A DNA stretch of 64,000 nucleotides from Frigoribacterium sp. JB110. Lineage in GTDB: Bacteria; Actinomycetota; Actinomycetes; Actinomycetales; Microbacteriaceae. The translations under genes were made by a program, and so were the position numbers. The stretch covers positions 1-64,000 of the forward strand of contig NZ_FUIA01000011.1 in assembly GCF_900163665.1 (NCBI RefSeq), written 5' to 3'. The notes beneath the pieces are model-generated. The model saw only the letters and a program-made list of their open reading frames with translations, made no database searches and was not told the DNA's origin. Shown here in pieces: positions 19,053 to 27,606 of this stretch; positions within the stretch are counted from its first letter, which is position 1; every line of letters starts with the position of its first letter.

Positions 19053-20063
19053 TCAGCTGCTCACGCGGTTCACGGACCCCCGATCGACGTACTCCGGTTC
19101 GATCAGAAGCGGGTCACCCGCGATCGCGCCCCGGTCTGCGGCCAGCGCCGACTCGACGGCGACACGGCAGACTCGCTCGAGCGGAAGCGTCACCCCGCTC
19201 AGCGGCACGTCGAACCCACCCGGGTCATAGCTGGCTGCGGCCGCGACGAGCGACATGTCCTTCGGCACATCGACGCCGCGCTCCGCTAGCCGCCGCACCG
19301 CGTCTTCGACGACGGGTTCGTTGCAGTGGAAGATGATGGCCGACACGTCCTCGCCGCCGTCGAGCAGCGCGTCGACGGCGCGAGCGCCCGATCCGCGCCC
19401 CAACTCCGCCCACGTGCGCACGATGCGCACTCCGCGCGCGTCGGCCGCTGCGGTGAGCCCGTCTTCGAAACGGGTCATGAAGCCCTGCCGTCGTTCGACA
19501 TAGCCGTGCGGATGTCCGATCACGCCGATTGTGCGGTGACCTTCGTCAGCGAGGCGAGCGACGACAACGGATGCCGTGGCCGCGAAATCGAGGTCGACGC
19601 ACGCGAGTCCCTCGGCACCGTCGGGGATTCCGATGAACGACGACGACACTCCGAGCTCGCGCACGAGGCCCACTCGGTCATCGTGCTCCGAGACCCCCAT
19701 CGCCACGACGCCGTCGACCAGCGAGCTGGCCGCCACCCGTTGGATGCCGCTGATCTCGTCGTCAGTCGCGAGCAGGAGCACGTCGTAGTCGTACTCACGG
19801 GCGGTCTGCACGACGGCACTGACGAAGCGCATGTGGGTCGGGAGGTGGCCGTCGTCGTGCAAGGGGGCACTGAGGGCGAGAATGTTCGTCTTCGCTCCGG
19901 CGAGCATCCTTGCCCCGGCGTGCGCACGGTAGCCGAGCTCACGGATCGCTCCATCGATGCGGCTCTTCGTCTCGCCCGAGATCGTTCGCTTACCCGACAG
20001 CGCGTACGAGACGGTGCTGATGGAGACGCCCGCAGCCTTGGCCACGTCGTTGATGGTCACCAT
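19053..20063 (-). CDS. LacI family transcriptional regulator of the GH31/GH1 operon
   Basis: The 336-residue protein has the LacI helix-turn-helix at residues 3-24 (INDVAKAAGVSISTVSYALS) and a sugar-binding-protein-like effector domain. It lies directly upstream of the second sugar operon on the same strand and is divergent from xylA. Matching AAGCGCTT palindromes occur in front of both this gene and the operon, which supports control of the operon and of itself. The operator at 20078-20091 is also on the xylA side, so xylA may share the regulation. Confidence 0.94.
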   Translation of the reverse strand: MVTINDVAKAAGVSISTVSYALSGKRTISGETKSRIDGAIRELGYRAHAGARMLAGAKTNILALSAPLHDDGHLPTHMRFVSAVVQTAREYDYDVLLLATDDEISGIQRVAASSLVDGVVAMGVSEHDDRVGLVRELGVSSSFIGIPDGAEGLACVDLDFAATASVVVARLADEGHRTIGVIGHPHGYVERRQGFMTRFEDGLTAAADARGVRIVRTWAELGRGSGARAVDALLDGGEDVSAIIFHCNEPVVEDAVRRLAERGVDVPKDMSLVAAAASYDPGGFDVPLSGVTLPLERVCRVAVESALAADRGAIAGDPLLIEPEYVDRGSVNRVSS

Positions 20064-20077
20064 TTCTCACCCGTTTG

Positions 20078-20091
20078 TCTAAGCGCTTCGA
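20078..20091. promoter_or_regulatory. LacI-family operator in the lacI/xylA gap
   Basis: TCTAAGCGCTTCGA has the same AAGCGCTT core and flanks as the site at 19010-19025, with one mismatch. It lies 15 bp upstream of the lacI start codon and 178 bp from xylA. The rest of the 205-bp gap shows no other clear element. Confidence 0.7.
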
Positions 20092-20268
20092 CGATCGTCC
20101 CGGCGAGCGTAGCGCGAGTCGCGGCGGACCACAACCCTTTTCGCTGGAGCGACAACAAATCGCTCGCCGCACCCACCTTTCGCATGCTCGAACGCGTTGC
20201 GCCACCCCTCCACAAGTGATAAGTTCGTGTCCACAACATTTCACCGACGACGCTGAAGGGCACACCCC

Positions 20269-21462
20269 ATGACACTCACCCCCACCAAGGCCGACAAGTT
20301 CTCGTTCGGTCTGTGGACCATCGGCTACAACGGCGCCGACCCGTTCGGCGGCCCGACCCGCAGCGCGCTCGACGTCGTGCACGGGGTCGAGAAGCTCGCC
20401 GAAGCGGGAGCGTACGGGCTGACGTTCCACGACGACGATCTGTTCGCCTTCGGCTCCACTGACGCCGAGCGTCAGAAGCAGATCGACCGCCTGAAGCAGG
20501 CGATGGCCGACACCGGCATCGTCGTGCCGATGGTCACCACCAACCTGTTCAGCGCCCCCGTCTTCAAGGACGGCGGCTTCACCTCCAACGACCGCGACGT
20601 GCGACGCTTCGCGCTGCGCAAGGTGCTCCGCAACGTCGATCTCGCCGCAGAACTCGGCGCAAAGACCTTCGTGATGTGGGGCGGCCGCGAGGGTGCTGAG
20701 TACGACACCGCCAAGGACGTGCAGGCCGCCCTCTCCCGCTACCGCGAGGCCGTGAACCTGCTCGGCGACTACGTCACCGACAAGGGATACGACATCCGGT
20801 TCGCCATCGAGCCGAAGCCGAACGAGCCCCGCGGCGACATCCTGCTGCCCACCCTCGGCCACGCACTGGCGTTCATCGAGTCGCTCGAGCGGCCCGAGCT
20901 CGTCGGCGTGAACCCCGAGGTCGGTCACGAGCAGATGGCCGGCCTGAACTTCACCGCCGGCATCGCGCAGGCGCTCTACCACGGCAAGCTGTTCCACATC
21001 GACCTGAACGGCCAGCGCAGCATCAAGTACGACCAGGACCTCGTCTTCGGTCACGGCGACCTGCACAACGCCTTCTCGCTGGTCGACCTGCTCGAGCACG
21101 GTGCGCCGGAGGGCGGCCAGGCCTACACCGGCCCCCGCCACTTCGACTACAAGCCGAGCCGCACCGAAGACGAACAGGGCGTGTGGGACTCGGTCTCGGC
21201 GAACATGCAGACCTACCTGCTGCTGAAGGAGCGCGCGCAGGCCTTCCGCGCCGACCCCGAGGTGCAGGAGGCGCTCGCCACCGCCAAGGTCGCCGAGCTG
21301 CGCACCCCGACGCTGAACGAGGGCGAGAGCTACGACGACCTGCTCGCCGACCGCCGCGCGTACGAGGACTTCGACGCGAACGCCTATCTCGACGGCAAGG
21401 GCTTCGGCTTCGTGCGACTGCAGCAGCTCGCCACCGAGCACCTGCTCGGCGCACGCTCGTAA
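20269..21462 (+). CDS. xylA: Xylose isomerase
   Basis: XylA converts D-xylose to D-xylulose in the cytoplasm. The 397-residue protein is of the shorter class I (Streptomyces/Arthrobacter) type. The catalytic pair His54 and Asp57 is in TFHDDD, the metal ligand Glu181 and Lys183 in [13 protein letters not shown], and further metal-site segments are [17 protein letters not shown] and [10 protein letters not shown]. Its position beside the GH31 alpha-xylosidase operon links xylose release to xylose entry into the pentose phosphate route. No xylulokinase gene is present in the window. A strong hairpin follows the stop. Confidence 0.98.
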   Translation: MTLTPTKADKFSFGLWTIGYNGADPFGGPTRSALDVVHGVEKLAEAGAYGLTFHDDDLFAFGSTDAERQKQIDRLKQAMADTGIVVPMVTTNLFSAPVFKDGGFTSNDRDVRRFALRKVLRNVDLAAELGAKTFVMWGGREGAEYDTAKDVQAALSRYREAVNLLGDYVTDKGYDIRFAIEPKPNEPRGDILLPTLGHALAFIESLERPELVGVNPEVGHEQMAGLNFTAGIAQALYHGKLFHIDLNGQRSIKYDQDLVFGHGDLHNAFSLVDLLEHGAPEGGQAYTGPRHFDYKPSRTEDEQGVWDSVSANMQTYLLLKERAQAFRADPEVQEALATAKVAELRTPTLNEGESYDDLLADRRAYEDFDANAYLDGKGFGFVRLQQLATEHLLGARS

Positions 21463-21475
21463 CGCGACGCCTTCA

Positions 21476-21511
21476 GCGGCCCCGCCGCACCTCCGGGTGC
21501 GGCGGGGCCGC
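21476..21511. terminator. Strong hairpin terminator after xylA
   Basis: Perfect 16-bp stem (GCGGCCCCGCCGCACC and its complement) around a TCCG loop. It is placed between the convergent xylA and SDR genes. There is only a short T run after the stem. Confidence 0.8.
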
Positions 21512-21572
21512 TTCGCGCGCCCTGGGACTTCCTCGACTCGCCGCAAGAACCTTCGTCCGTCGCCTTCCGACG

Positions 21573-22358
21573 CTAGACGGCCTTCGAGACGCCGCCGTCG
21601 ACGACCCAGTTGGCGCCGTGGACGCTGTCCCCGAGCGGTGAGACGAGGTAGGCGATCGCGGTCGCGATCTCACGCGGCTCGATGAAACGGCCGGTGATCA
21701 TTCCCATCTGTGAGGGCAGAGCCGCGATCAGTTCCTGCTGCGTGACGCTCATCGCCTGCGCGAGGTCGGCACCGAAGCTCTGCTCCCCCTCCCACAGCTG
21801 CGTGCGAGTGGAGGATGGCGTCACAGTGTTGAACCGCACACCCTGGGGGCCGAACTCCTCGGACAGCCCCTTCGTGACGGCGTTGAGCGCGGCCTTTGCG
21901 GCACCATACGGCAACGGGGCCGTCTGAGGTCGGCGCGCGCTGTCTGAGGAGACGTTCACCACCGCCCCTCGCGAAGCCAGAAGCGCGGGCAGAGCAGCGC
22001 GGGTCGTACGAACTGCCGCGTGGAGGTTGAGTTCGATGGTGGATGCCCAGGCGGCATCATCGAAATCGAGGAAGCCCGCACCAGGTGCACCTGCGTCGCC
22101 ACCGCCGACGTTGTTGACCAGAATGTCGAGCCCGCCCACGGCGTCGAGTGCCTCAGCCACGACCCGAGCAGGAGCATCTGGCTGGGACAGATCACCGACG
22201 AGCGCAGTCGCGCCGGTCTCTGCAAGTTCTCGTGTCACCGTTCGCGAGACGGCTACCACGGTCACGCCCTCCTCCTGCAGCACGCGCACCACCTCCAATC
22301 CCATTCCTTTGCTGGCGCCGGTTACGAGAGCTGTCTTGCCGGAGATATGAAGGTCCAT
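21573..22358 (-). CDS. Short-chain dehydrogenase/reductase
   Basis: This 261-residue classical SDR starts at ATG 22358 (MDLHISGKTALVTG), which has AAGGAG seven bases upstream; the open frame extends further but has no such site. It has the T-G-A-S-K-G-M-G cofactor loop at about residues 12-19, an N-N-V-G-G segment, and the Ser...Tyr-x-x-x-Lys catalytic set in V-N-V-S-S-D and P-Y-G-A-A-K. It reduces or oxidises a carbonyl or alcohol with NAD(P); the substrate is unknown. It is divergent from a TetR gene across a long palindrome, so expression is probably inducible. Confidence 0.92.
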   Translation of the reverse strand: MDLHISGKTALVTGASKGMGLEVVRVLQEEGVTVVAVSRTVTRELAETGATALVGDLSQPDAPARVVAEALDAVGGLDILVNNVGGGDAGAPGAGFLDFDDAAWASTIELNLHAAVRTTRAALPALLASRGAVVNVSSDSARRPQTAPLPYGAAKAALNAVTKGLSEEFGPQGVRFNTVTPSSTRTQLWEGEQSFGADLAQAMSVTQQELIAALPSQMGMITGRFIEPREIATAIAYLVSPLGDSVHGANWVVDGGVSKAV

Positions 22359-22396
22359 CGTGGTGCTCCTTAGGTTGAGTCGGGCATATGCCACCG

Positions 22397-22424
22397 TTAA
22401 CTGAAACATCAGTGTTGCAGTTAA
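22397..22424. promoter_or_regulatory. TetR operator in the SDR/TetR gap
   Basis: A 28-bp palindrome with 12-bp arms (11 of 12 paired) around the centre TCAG. The outer arms are TTAACTG and CAGTTAA. It lies 30 bp before the TetR start and 38 bp before the SDR start, in a 96-bp gap. A 10-bp palindrome GGCATATGCC is also present at 22383. Confidence 0.75.
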
Positions 22425-22454
22425 GTCAAGAAACAGGACTGTAGAATCTCCTGT

Positions 22455-23078
22455 ATGTCAGCGCTCCCGCATAGACCCGCGCGTCCGCTCCGAGCCGACG
22501 CCGAGAGGTCGATGGCTCGCATCCTCGAGGCGGCGGAACGCGTCTTCGCCACGGATCCCTTCGCGAGCATGGAGGAGATCGCCACGGCGGCCGGCGTCGC
22601 TCGCACAACCGTGCACAGGCGCTTCTCCTCCCGCGACGAGCTGCGAGACGCGCTCGTCTCAGTGATCAACGCGAAGCTGCGTGAGGCGTTCGCCAGCGCG
22701 CACGTGGAGACCGCTCCCCCTCTCGTCGCCCTCTACCAGCTGACGATGACGACGCTCGATCTCAAAGCGGACTGGCGCGCGGCCTGGCAGCTCGTCGACG
22801 AGGGAACCCAAGGCATCGACGCCGACATCATCGCCGAGCTCGACGCCCTCTTGCAGCGCTCGCGCGACACGGGACTCCTGCGCCGGAATGTCGACATCCC
22901 CTGGATGCGGAGCATCTACATGGCCTTGATCCACGAGGCAGCAACAGCCAGAGACGACGACGACTCGGCATCCGGATGGGCCCGCCTCATCATGCAGACC
23001 CTCCTCAGCGGCATCGGCGACGAAGAGCACGACCTCGAACGCCTCCTCGCCGACACGAGAGATCACACCCAGGAATAG
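22455..23078 (+). CDS. TetR family transcriptional regulator
   Basis: The 207-residue protein has a TetR DNA-binding domain at about residues 18-62, with A-R-I-L-E-A-A-E-R-V-F and E-E-I-A-T-A-A-G-V-A-R-T-T-V-H-R-R-F. The rest is an all-helical ligand domain. Divergent arrangement with an SDR gene and a 28-bp palindrome between them suggest that it represses the SDR and itself. The ligand is unknown. Confidence 0.92.
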   Translation: MSALPHRPARPLRADAERSMARILEAAERVFATDPFASMEEIATAAGVARTTVHRRFSSRDELRDALVSVINAKLREAFASAHVETAPPLVALYQLTMTTLDLKADWRAAWQLVDEGTQGIDADIIAELDALLQRSRDTGLLRRNVDIPWMRSIYMALIHEAATARDDDDSASGWARLIMQTLLSGIGDEEHDLERLLADTRDHTQE

Positions 23079-23148
23079 CGCATCTCGACTCTGCCCGGTG
23101 CGGGGAATACATCGCCCGTCGACGCGTTGGGTAGACTGACAGAGCAAT

Positions 23149-23312
23149 ACGTGCTCCGGGGTCGGTGAGAATCCGAACCGGCGGTGACAGTCCGCGACCT
23201 CCGCGGCGAAGGGCCCATTCGGGCTCTGAGCAGGCGGGGCTGACTCGGTGGAATTCCGGGACCGACGGTGATGCAGGCGCAGCCTGTGTAGTCCGGATGG
23301 AAGGCAGCACGG
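23149..23312 (+). promoter_or_regulatory. FMN riboswitch (RFN element)
   Basis: The stretch has the conserved RFN blocks in order: outer stem ACGTGCTC, GGGGTCGGTGAGAATCCGAA, CCGGCGGTGACAGTCCGCGA, a variable stem, GGTGGAATTCCGGGACCGA, CGGTGATGCAG, AGTCCGGATGGAAGGCAGCA and the closing CG. It lies in the 301-bp gap before ribD and shuts off the riboflavin operon when FMN is abundant. Confidence 0.96.
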
Positions 23313-23318
23313 GCGTTG

Positions 23319-23336
23319 CCCCTCTCACGGGAGGGG
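23319..23336 (+). promoter_or_regulatory. Hairpin in the riboswitch expression platform
   Basis: CCCCTC, 6 bases, GAGGGG lies just after the aptamer and 43 bp before ribD. There is no U-tract. The ribD ribosome site (GGAGG, five bases before ATG) is downstream of it, so control may be translational. The switching partner strands are not resolved. Confidence 0.45.
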
Positions 23337-23379
23337 TCGCGCCCGAGACCCCGGTGCGCATCGACGACCGGAGGTCCGG

Positions 23380-24459
23380 ATGGCATTCACCGAGGCGGAG
23401 CGCCTGGCGATGGCGCGCGCCCTGGAGCTCGCCGCCCGCGGGCCGCGCGGGCGCAATCCTCAGGTCGGCGCCGTCATCCTCTCTCCCTCAGGCGTCGTGC
23501 TCGCCGAGGGCTGGCACCGCGGTGCGGGCACAGCGCACGCAGAAGTCGACGCGCTCTCGCACCTTCCGGACGGCGCAGCCCACGGCGCGACGGCCGTGGT
23601 GACACTCGAGCCGTGCAACCACACCGGCCTCACCGGCCCGTGCGCCGAAGCGCTGCTCGCGGCCGGCATCACCCGCGTCGTGTACGCGGTCGACGATCCG
23701 GGCGTCGCCTCCGGCGGCGGGGCGGAGCGCCTCGCCGCATCCGACGTCGATGTGGCGCCGCACCTGCTCCGCGACGAAGCCGCTGCATTCCTGGAGGCGT
23801 GGGTCACCAGCTTCCGTCTCGGGCGGCCGCACGTCACGGTGAAGTGGGCGCAGAGCCTCGACGGGCGGGGAGCTGCCGCAGACGGCACCAGTCAATGGAT
23901 CACCGGCCCCGAGGCCCGCGCCGACGTGCACCGCCACCGCGCGGCCGCCGATGCGATCATCGTCGGCACGGGCACGGCACTGTTCGACGACCCCGCACTC
24001 ACAGCCCGCATCGACGGCGAGCTCGCCGAGCACCAGCCGGTGCCCGTCGTGATCGGCACCCGCGCGCTTCCCCGCCGAGCCAAGCTGCACGACCATCCGC
24101 ACGAGCCGATCGTCTACGGCACCCGCGATCTGCAGTCCGTGCTCGCCGACCTGCGCGACCGCGGGCTGCACCGCGTCTTCGTCGAGGGCGGCCCCGCCCT
24201 GGCGAGTGCGTTCCTCGAGGCGGGCCTGGCCGATCGCCTGCTCGCCTACGTCGCCCCCGTGCTTCTCGGCGGTGATCGCCTCTCGGTCACCGACATCGGA
24301 GTCGGCACGATCGGAGACGCGCGCCGACTGCGGATCGACTCGGTCACGACGCTCGGTGATGACATCCTGTTCGACACCCGCTTCCGCGAGCGCCGCGCAT
24401 GGCCTGACAGCTCAGCGGCACCGGCCGCACATACCGCACCAGAAGAGGGAGAACGCTGA
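23380..24459 (+). CDS. ribD: Bifunctional diaminohydroxyphosphoribosylaminopyrimidine deaminase / 5-amino-6-(5-phosphoribosylamino)uracil reductase
   Basis: RibD performs steps two and three of riboflavin synthesis. The 359-residue protein has an N-terminal zinc deaminase with HAE at residues 53-55 and PCNHTGLTGPC at 78-88. The C-terminal reductase domain starts at about 148 with H-V-T-V-K-W-A-Q-S-L-D-G. It is the first gene of the riboswitch-controlled operon, has GGAGG upstream of the ATG, and its stop shares a base with the next start (TGATG). Confidence 0.97.
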   Translation: MAFTEAERLAMARALELAARGPRGRNPQVGAVILSPSGVVLAEGWHRGAGTAHAEVDALSHLPDGAAHGATAVVTLEPCNHTGLTGPCAEALLAAGITRVVYAVDDPGVASGGGAERLAASDVDVAPHLLRDEAAAFLEAWVTSFRLGRPHVTVKWAQSLDGRGAAADGTSQWITGPEARADVHRHRAAADAIIVGTGTALFDDPALTARIDGELAEHQPVPVVIGTRALPRRAKLHDHPHEPIVYGTRDLQSVLADLRDRGLHRVFVEGGPALASAFLEAGLADRLLAYVAPVLLGGDRLSVTDIGVGTIGDARRLRIDSVTTLGDDILFDTRFRERRAWPDSSAAPAAHTAPEEGER

Positions 24460-25208
24460 TGTTCACGGGAATCATCGAGGAGCTCGGCGAGGTCGCCCAG
24501 ATCGCACCGCACGGCGACGGCGTTCGATTGTCCGTCCATGCTCCGAAGGCCGTCAGCGACGCCGGTCACGGCGATTCGATCTCGATCAGCGGCGTGTGCC
24601 TGACGGTCGTGGCGCACAACGAGCACGGCTTCACCGCAGACGTGATGCGCCAGACGCTCGACATGTCGACGCTCGGCGGGCTGCGACCAGGAGCCCGGGT
24701 CAACGTGGAGCGGGCGATGACGGCGGGCGGCCGGTTGGGCGGCCACATCGTGCAGGGCCACATCGACGGCACCGGTCACGTCCTGAACGTCACCCATGGC
24801 GAGCAGTGGAGCGTCATCCGGATCGGTCTCCCCGCGCGCTTCGCGCCGCTGGTGGTCGACAAGGGCTCTATCGCGGTCGACGGCGTCTCCCTCACCGTGA
24901 GCGCCGTGAGCAGTCCTGGAGGCCTGTCCGCGTGGTTCGAGGTCTCACTCATCCCCGAGACGCTGCAGGCGACGACCCTCGGTGAGCGCGTTCCGGGCGA
25001 CCGCGTCAACCTCGAGACCGACATCCTCGCCCGGCACGTCGAGCGGCTGCTGGCCTTCGACCGCGGCGAGCCTGACGCCGAAGCCGCAGTGCCGGATGAC
25101 GAGGAGCAGCGGCCGGGATCGGTCTCGTTCGCGACGACAGAAGTCCCTGCCGCCGACTACACCGTACTGACAGACCCCGACCTTCCCGACCCTGGAGCCA
25201 TGCGATGA
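24459..25208 (+). CDS. ribE: Riboflavin synthase, alpha subunit
   Basis: This enzyme dismutates two 6,7-dimethyl-8-ribityllumazine molecules to riboflavin. The protein has the tell-tale MFTGIIEE start and two lumazine-binding repeats, with G-G-H-I-V-Q-G-H-I-D-G between them. At 249 residues it is longer than the usual 200-210: the last 40-50 residues after E-R-L-L-A-F form an acidic, probably disordered tail. It overlaps ribD by one base and ribBA by four. Confidence 0.96.
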   Translation: MFTGIIEELGEVAQIAPHGDGVRLSVHAPKAVSDAGHGDSISISGVCLTVVAHNEHGFTADVMRQTLDMSTLGGLRPGARVNVERAMTAGGRLGGHIVQGHIDGTGHVLNVTHGEQWSVIRIGLPARFAPLVVDKGSIAVDGVSLTVSAVSSPGGLSAWFEVSLIPETLQATTLGERVPGDRVNLETDILARHVERLLAFDRGEPDAEAAVPDDEEQRPGSVSFATTEVPAADYTVLTDPDLPDPGAMR

Positions 25209-26521
25209 GCACGAACGATCTCGCCTCGATCGAGGAGGCCGTGGCCGCGCTGCGCGAGGGCCGCCCCGTCATCGTCGCCGACGACGAGGACCGAGAGAAC
25301 GAGGGCGACGTCATCCTGTCGGCCGAGCTCGCCTCGCAGGAGTGGCTGGCGTGGACGGTGCGATACACCTCCGGCTACCTGTGCGCTCCGATGCCGTCGG
25401 AGTGGGCGGACAGACTCGAGCTGCCGCCGATGGTGACCCACAACGAGGATGCCCGCGGCACCGCATACACCGTGAGCGTCGACGCCGCCTCCGGTGTGAC
25501 GACAGGCATCAGCGCGCACGATCGTGCGCGCACGCTGAACGTGCTGGCCGATCCGGACGCCGGGCCGACCGACCTCATCCGGCCCGGCCACATCCTGCCG
25601 CTGCGCGCAGTCCCCGGCGGCGTGCGCGAGCGTGCGGGGCACACAGAGGCCGCCGTCGACCTGATGCGACTCGCAGGCCTCGCCCCAGTCGGAGTGATCG
25701 GCGAGATCGTCGCCGACGACGGCAGCATGATGCGACTGCCCGGCCTGATCGAGATGGGGCAGCGCGAAGACGTACCGGTCACCACGATCGAGAGACTCGC
25801 CGCCCACCTCGCCGAGCACGACGACAGCGGCGAGGAGCTGGCACCGACGCGGCGCGCCGTGAGCCTGCGGGCGAACGCCGTCGTGCCCACCGCGCACGGC
25901 ACCTTCCGCTTCCTGGCGTACAAAGACAGGATGACCGGCACCGACCACCTGGCGATCGTCTCCGGCGATCTGTCAGCGGTCGACGCGCCGCTGGTGCGCG
26001 TCCACTCGGAATGCCTGACGGGTGAGGCCTTCCACTCGCAGAAATGCGAGTGCGGCTCCCAGCTCGACGCGGCGCTCGAACGCATCGACGCCGACGGCGG
26101 CGCCGTGATCTACATGCGAGGGCACGAGGGGCGAGGCATCGGCCTCATCAACAAGCTGCGCGCGTACGCGCTGCAGGAGGAGGGGCTCGACACACTCGAT
26201 GCCAACACCGCGCTGGGCCTGCCGGCCGATGCCCGCGACTACGCCGCGGCGGCCGGGATCCTCGCCGACCTCGGCGTGAAGAGCGTGCGCCTGCTCACGA
26301 ACAACACGGACAAGGTCACCCAGCTGCGCGGGTTCGGCATCGACGTCGCCGAGCAGGTTCCGCTGATCGTGGGCGTCGGCCCGAACAACCACCAGTACCT
26401 CACCACCAAACGCGACCGGATGGGTCACATCATCGGCGAGGACGAGCTCGCCGCCGCCATCGCACTGATGAAGGACGAGCCCCACCAGGGCGAGCAGATC
26501 GAAGGGAACCAGAGCGCATGA
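25205..26521 (+). CDS. ribBA: Bifunctional 3,4-dihydroxy-2-butanone-4-phosphate synthase / GTP cyclohydrolase II
   Basis: The 438-residue fused enzyme supplies both precursors of the riboflavin pathway. The RibB half (about 1-200) shows [20 protein letters not shown] and [14 protein letters not shown]. The RibA half shows [17 protein letters not shown] with the zinc cysteines, [12 protein letters not shown] and a T-N-N-T-D-K motif. Both active sites look intact. The ATG overlaps the ribE stop and the stop overlaps the ribH start, so the operon is translationally coupled throughout. Confidence 0.97.
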   Translation: MSTNDLASIEEAVAALREGRPVIVADDEDRENEGDVILSAELASQEWLAWTVRYTSGYLCAPMPSEWADRLELPPMVTHNEDARGTAYTVSVDAASGVTTGISAHDRARTLNVLADPDAGPTDLIRPGHILPLRAVPGGVRERAGHTEAAVDLMRLAGLAPVGVIGEIVADDGSMMRLPGLIEMGQREDVPVTTIERLAAHLAEHDDSGEELAPTRRAVSLRANAVVPTAHGTFRFLAYKDRMTGTDHLAIVSGDLSAVDAPLVRVHSECLTGEAFHSQKCECGSQLDAALERIDADGGAVIYMRGHEGRGIGLINKLRAYALQEEGLDTLDANTALGLPADARDYAAAAGILADLGVKSVRLLTNNTDKVTQLRGFGIDVAEQVPLIVGVGPNNHQYLTTKRDRMGHIIGEDELAAAIALMKDEPHQGEQIEGNQSA

Positions 26522-26988
26522 GCGTTGAGGGAGCACCGAAGGCCGACCGGATCGACGGCACCGGCCTGAACGTGGTCGTCGTGGCCGGCACGTGGCACGA
26601 GACGATCTCGGAAGGGCTGATCGCGGGCGCGCAGCGGGCGCTCGACGCCGCGGGCGCGACCCATGCGCTCGTGCGGGTCCCCGGCTCGTTCGAGCTGCCC
26701 GTCGTGGCCAAAGCCGCCCTCGACCGAGGCGCGGACGCGGTCGTGGCGCTCGGCGTGATCATCCGGGGCGGCACTCCGCACTTCGAGTACGTGTCCTCGG
26801 CGGCCACCGACGGTCTCACGCGGGTTGCGCTCGACACCGGCAAGCCCGTCGGCTTCGGCGTGCTGACCACGGACGACGAGCAGCAGGGGCTCGACCGCGC
26901 AGGGCTCGCCGACTCCCACGAGGACAAGGGTGCAGAAGCGGCCGAGGCCGCACTGGCCACCGCCGCGGTGCTGCGCGATCCGCGCTGA
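26518..26988 (+). CDS. ribH: 6,7-dimethyl-8-ribityllumazine synthase
   Basis: RibH condenses the RibD-derived pyrimidine with the RibB product. The 156-residue protein has W-H-E-T near the N-terminus, [21 protein letters not shown] and a final D-K-G-A-E-A-A segment, all typical of lumazine synthase. The ATG at 26518 overlaps the ribBA stop by 4 bp. It closes the riboflavin operon, which thus has the order D-E-BA-H. Confidence 0.96.
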   Translation: MSVEGAPKADRIDGTGLNVVVVAGTWHETISEGLIAGAQRALDAAGATHALVRVPGSFELPVVAKAALDRGADAVVALGVIIRGGTPHFEYVSSAATDGLTRVALDTGKPVGFGVLTTDDEQQGLDRAGLADSHEDKGAEAAEAALATAAVLRDPR

Positions 26989-27018
26989 CCCCGCAGCCGC
27001 GCGTTACTCAGTCGAGAC

Positions 27019-27046
27019 TTGAATCCTTCAGATTTCTACGTAGGGT
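27019..27046 (+). promoter_or_regulatory. Promoter of the small membrane protein gene
   Basis: TTGAAT, a 16-bp spacer and TAGGGT are followed six bases later by the start codon at 27053. If this promoter is real the transcript would be leaderless. The same AGGG could instead serve as a ribosome site from an upstream promoter. Confidence 0.4.
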
Positions 27047-27052
27047 AGAAAC

Positions 27053-27409
27053 ATGGAGATTCTGCGGCACGCCACCCTTTTCATTCACCTGATCGGGTTC
27101 GCGCTCCTGTTCGGCAGCTGGTTCGTCGAGGCCGCGCAGCGCACCTTCAAGGTGAACAAGGTGATGAACCTCGGCATGGTCGTCGCCCTGGTCGCAGGCC
27201 TCGCCCTCGCCGCCCCGTGGGGCATGGGCGACGGTGAGATGAACTACGCGAAGATCGGCACGAAGCTCATCGTGCTCATCGTCATCGGCGCGCTGATGGG
27301 AATCTCCAGCGCACGTGCGAAGAAGGACAAGCCGCTGCCGGTGTGGACGTTCTGGCTGATCGGCGCGCTGGTGCTGGTCAACGCCGGTCTCGCTGTGATG
27401 TGGCGCTGA
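27053..27409 (+). CDS. Small four-pass membrane protein, function unknown
   Basis: The 118-residue protein has four hydrophobic segments at about 8-25, 38-56, 68-86 and 95-115. It has a His-x-x-x-x-x-His pair in the first helix (R-H-A-T-L-F-I-H-L-I-G-F), which loosely resembles CopD-like or heme-membrane proteins. No definite family can be named. It follows the riboflavin operon by 64 bp but appears to have its own AT-rich promoter, so a flavin link is not implied. Confidence 0.7.
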   Translation: MEILRHATLFIHLIGFALLFGSWFVEAAQRTFKVNKVMNLGMVVALVAGLALAAPWGMGDGEMNYAKIGTKLIVLIVIGALMGISSARAKKDKPLPVWTFWLIGALVLVNAGLAVMWR

Positions 27410-27606
27410 GCGATTCGCGCTCCGCTGCCCGCGTGAGAGCCCGACGGGTGCATCCACGGGTATAGAATCGTCGATTGTGCCCGGCCACGACGCCGCACAC
27501 CGCTCACGGGGCGGCGCGGCGCGACCCGTCGAGCCGACTCCGGAGCCGACGGAGCAGACCCCACCTTCCGGCCTGCCTTTCATCCGCATCATTGCTAAGG
27601 CAGCTC

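Noticed and set aside
20064..20268. xylA promoter around TTGCGC...TAAGTT
   Set aside because: The match is weak in both boxes and no other support is visible.
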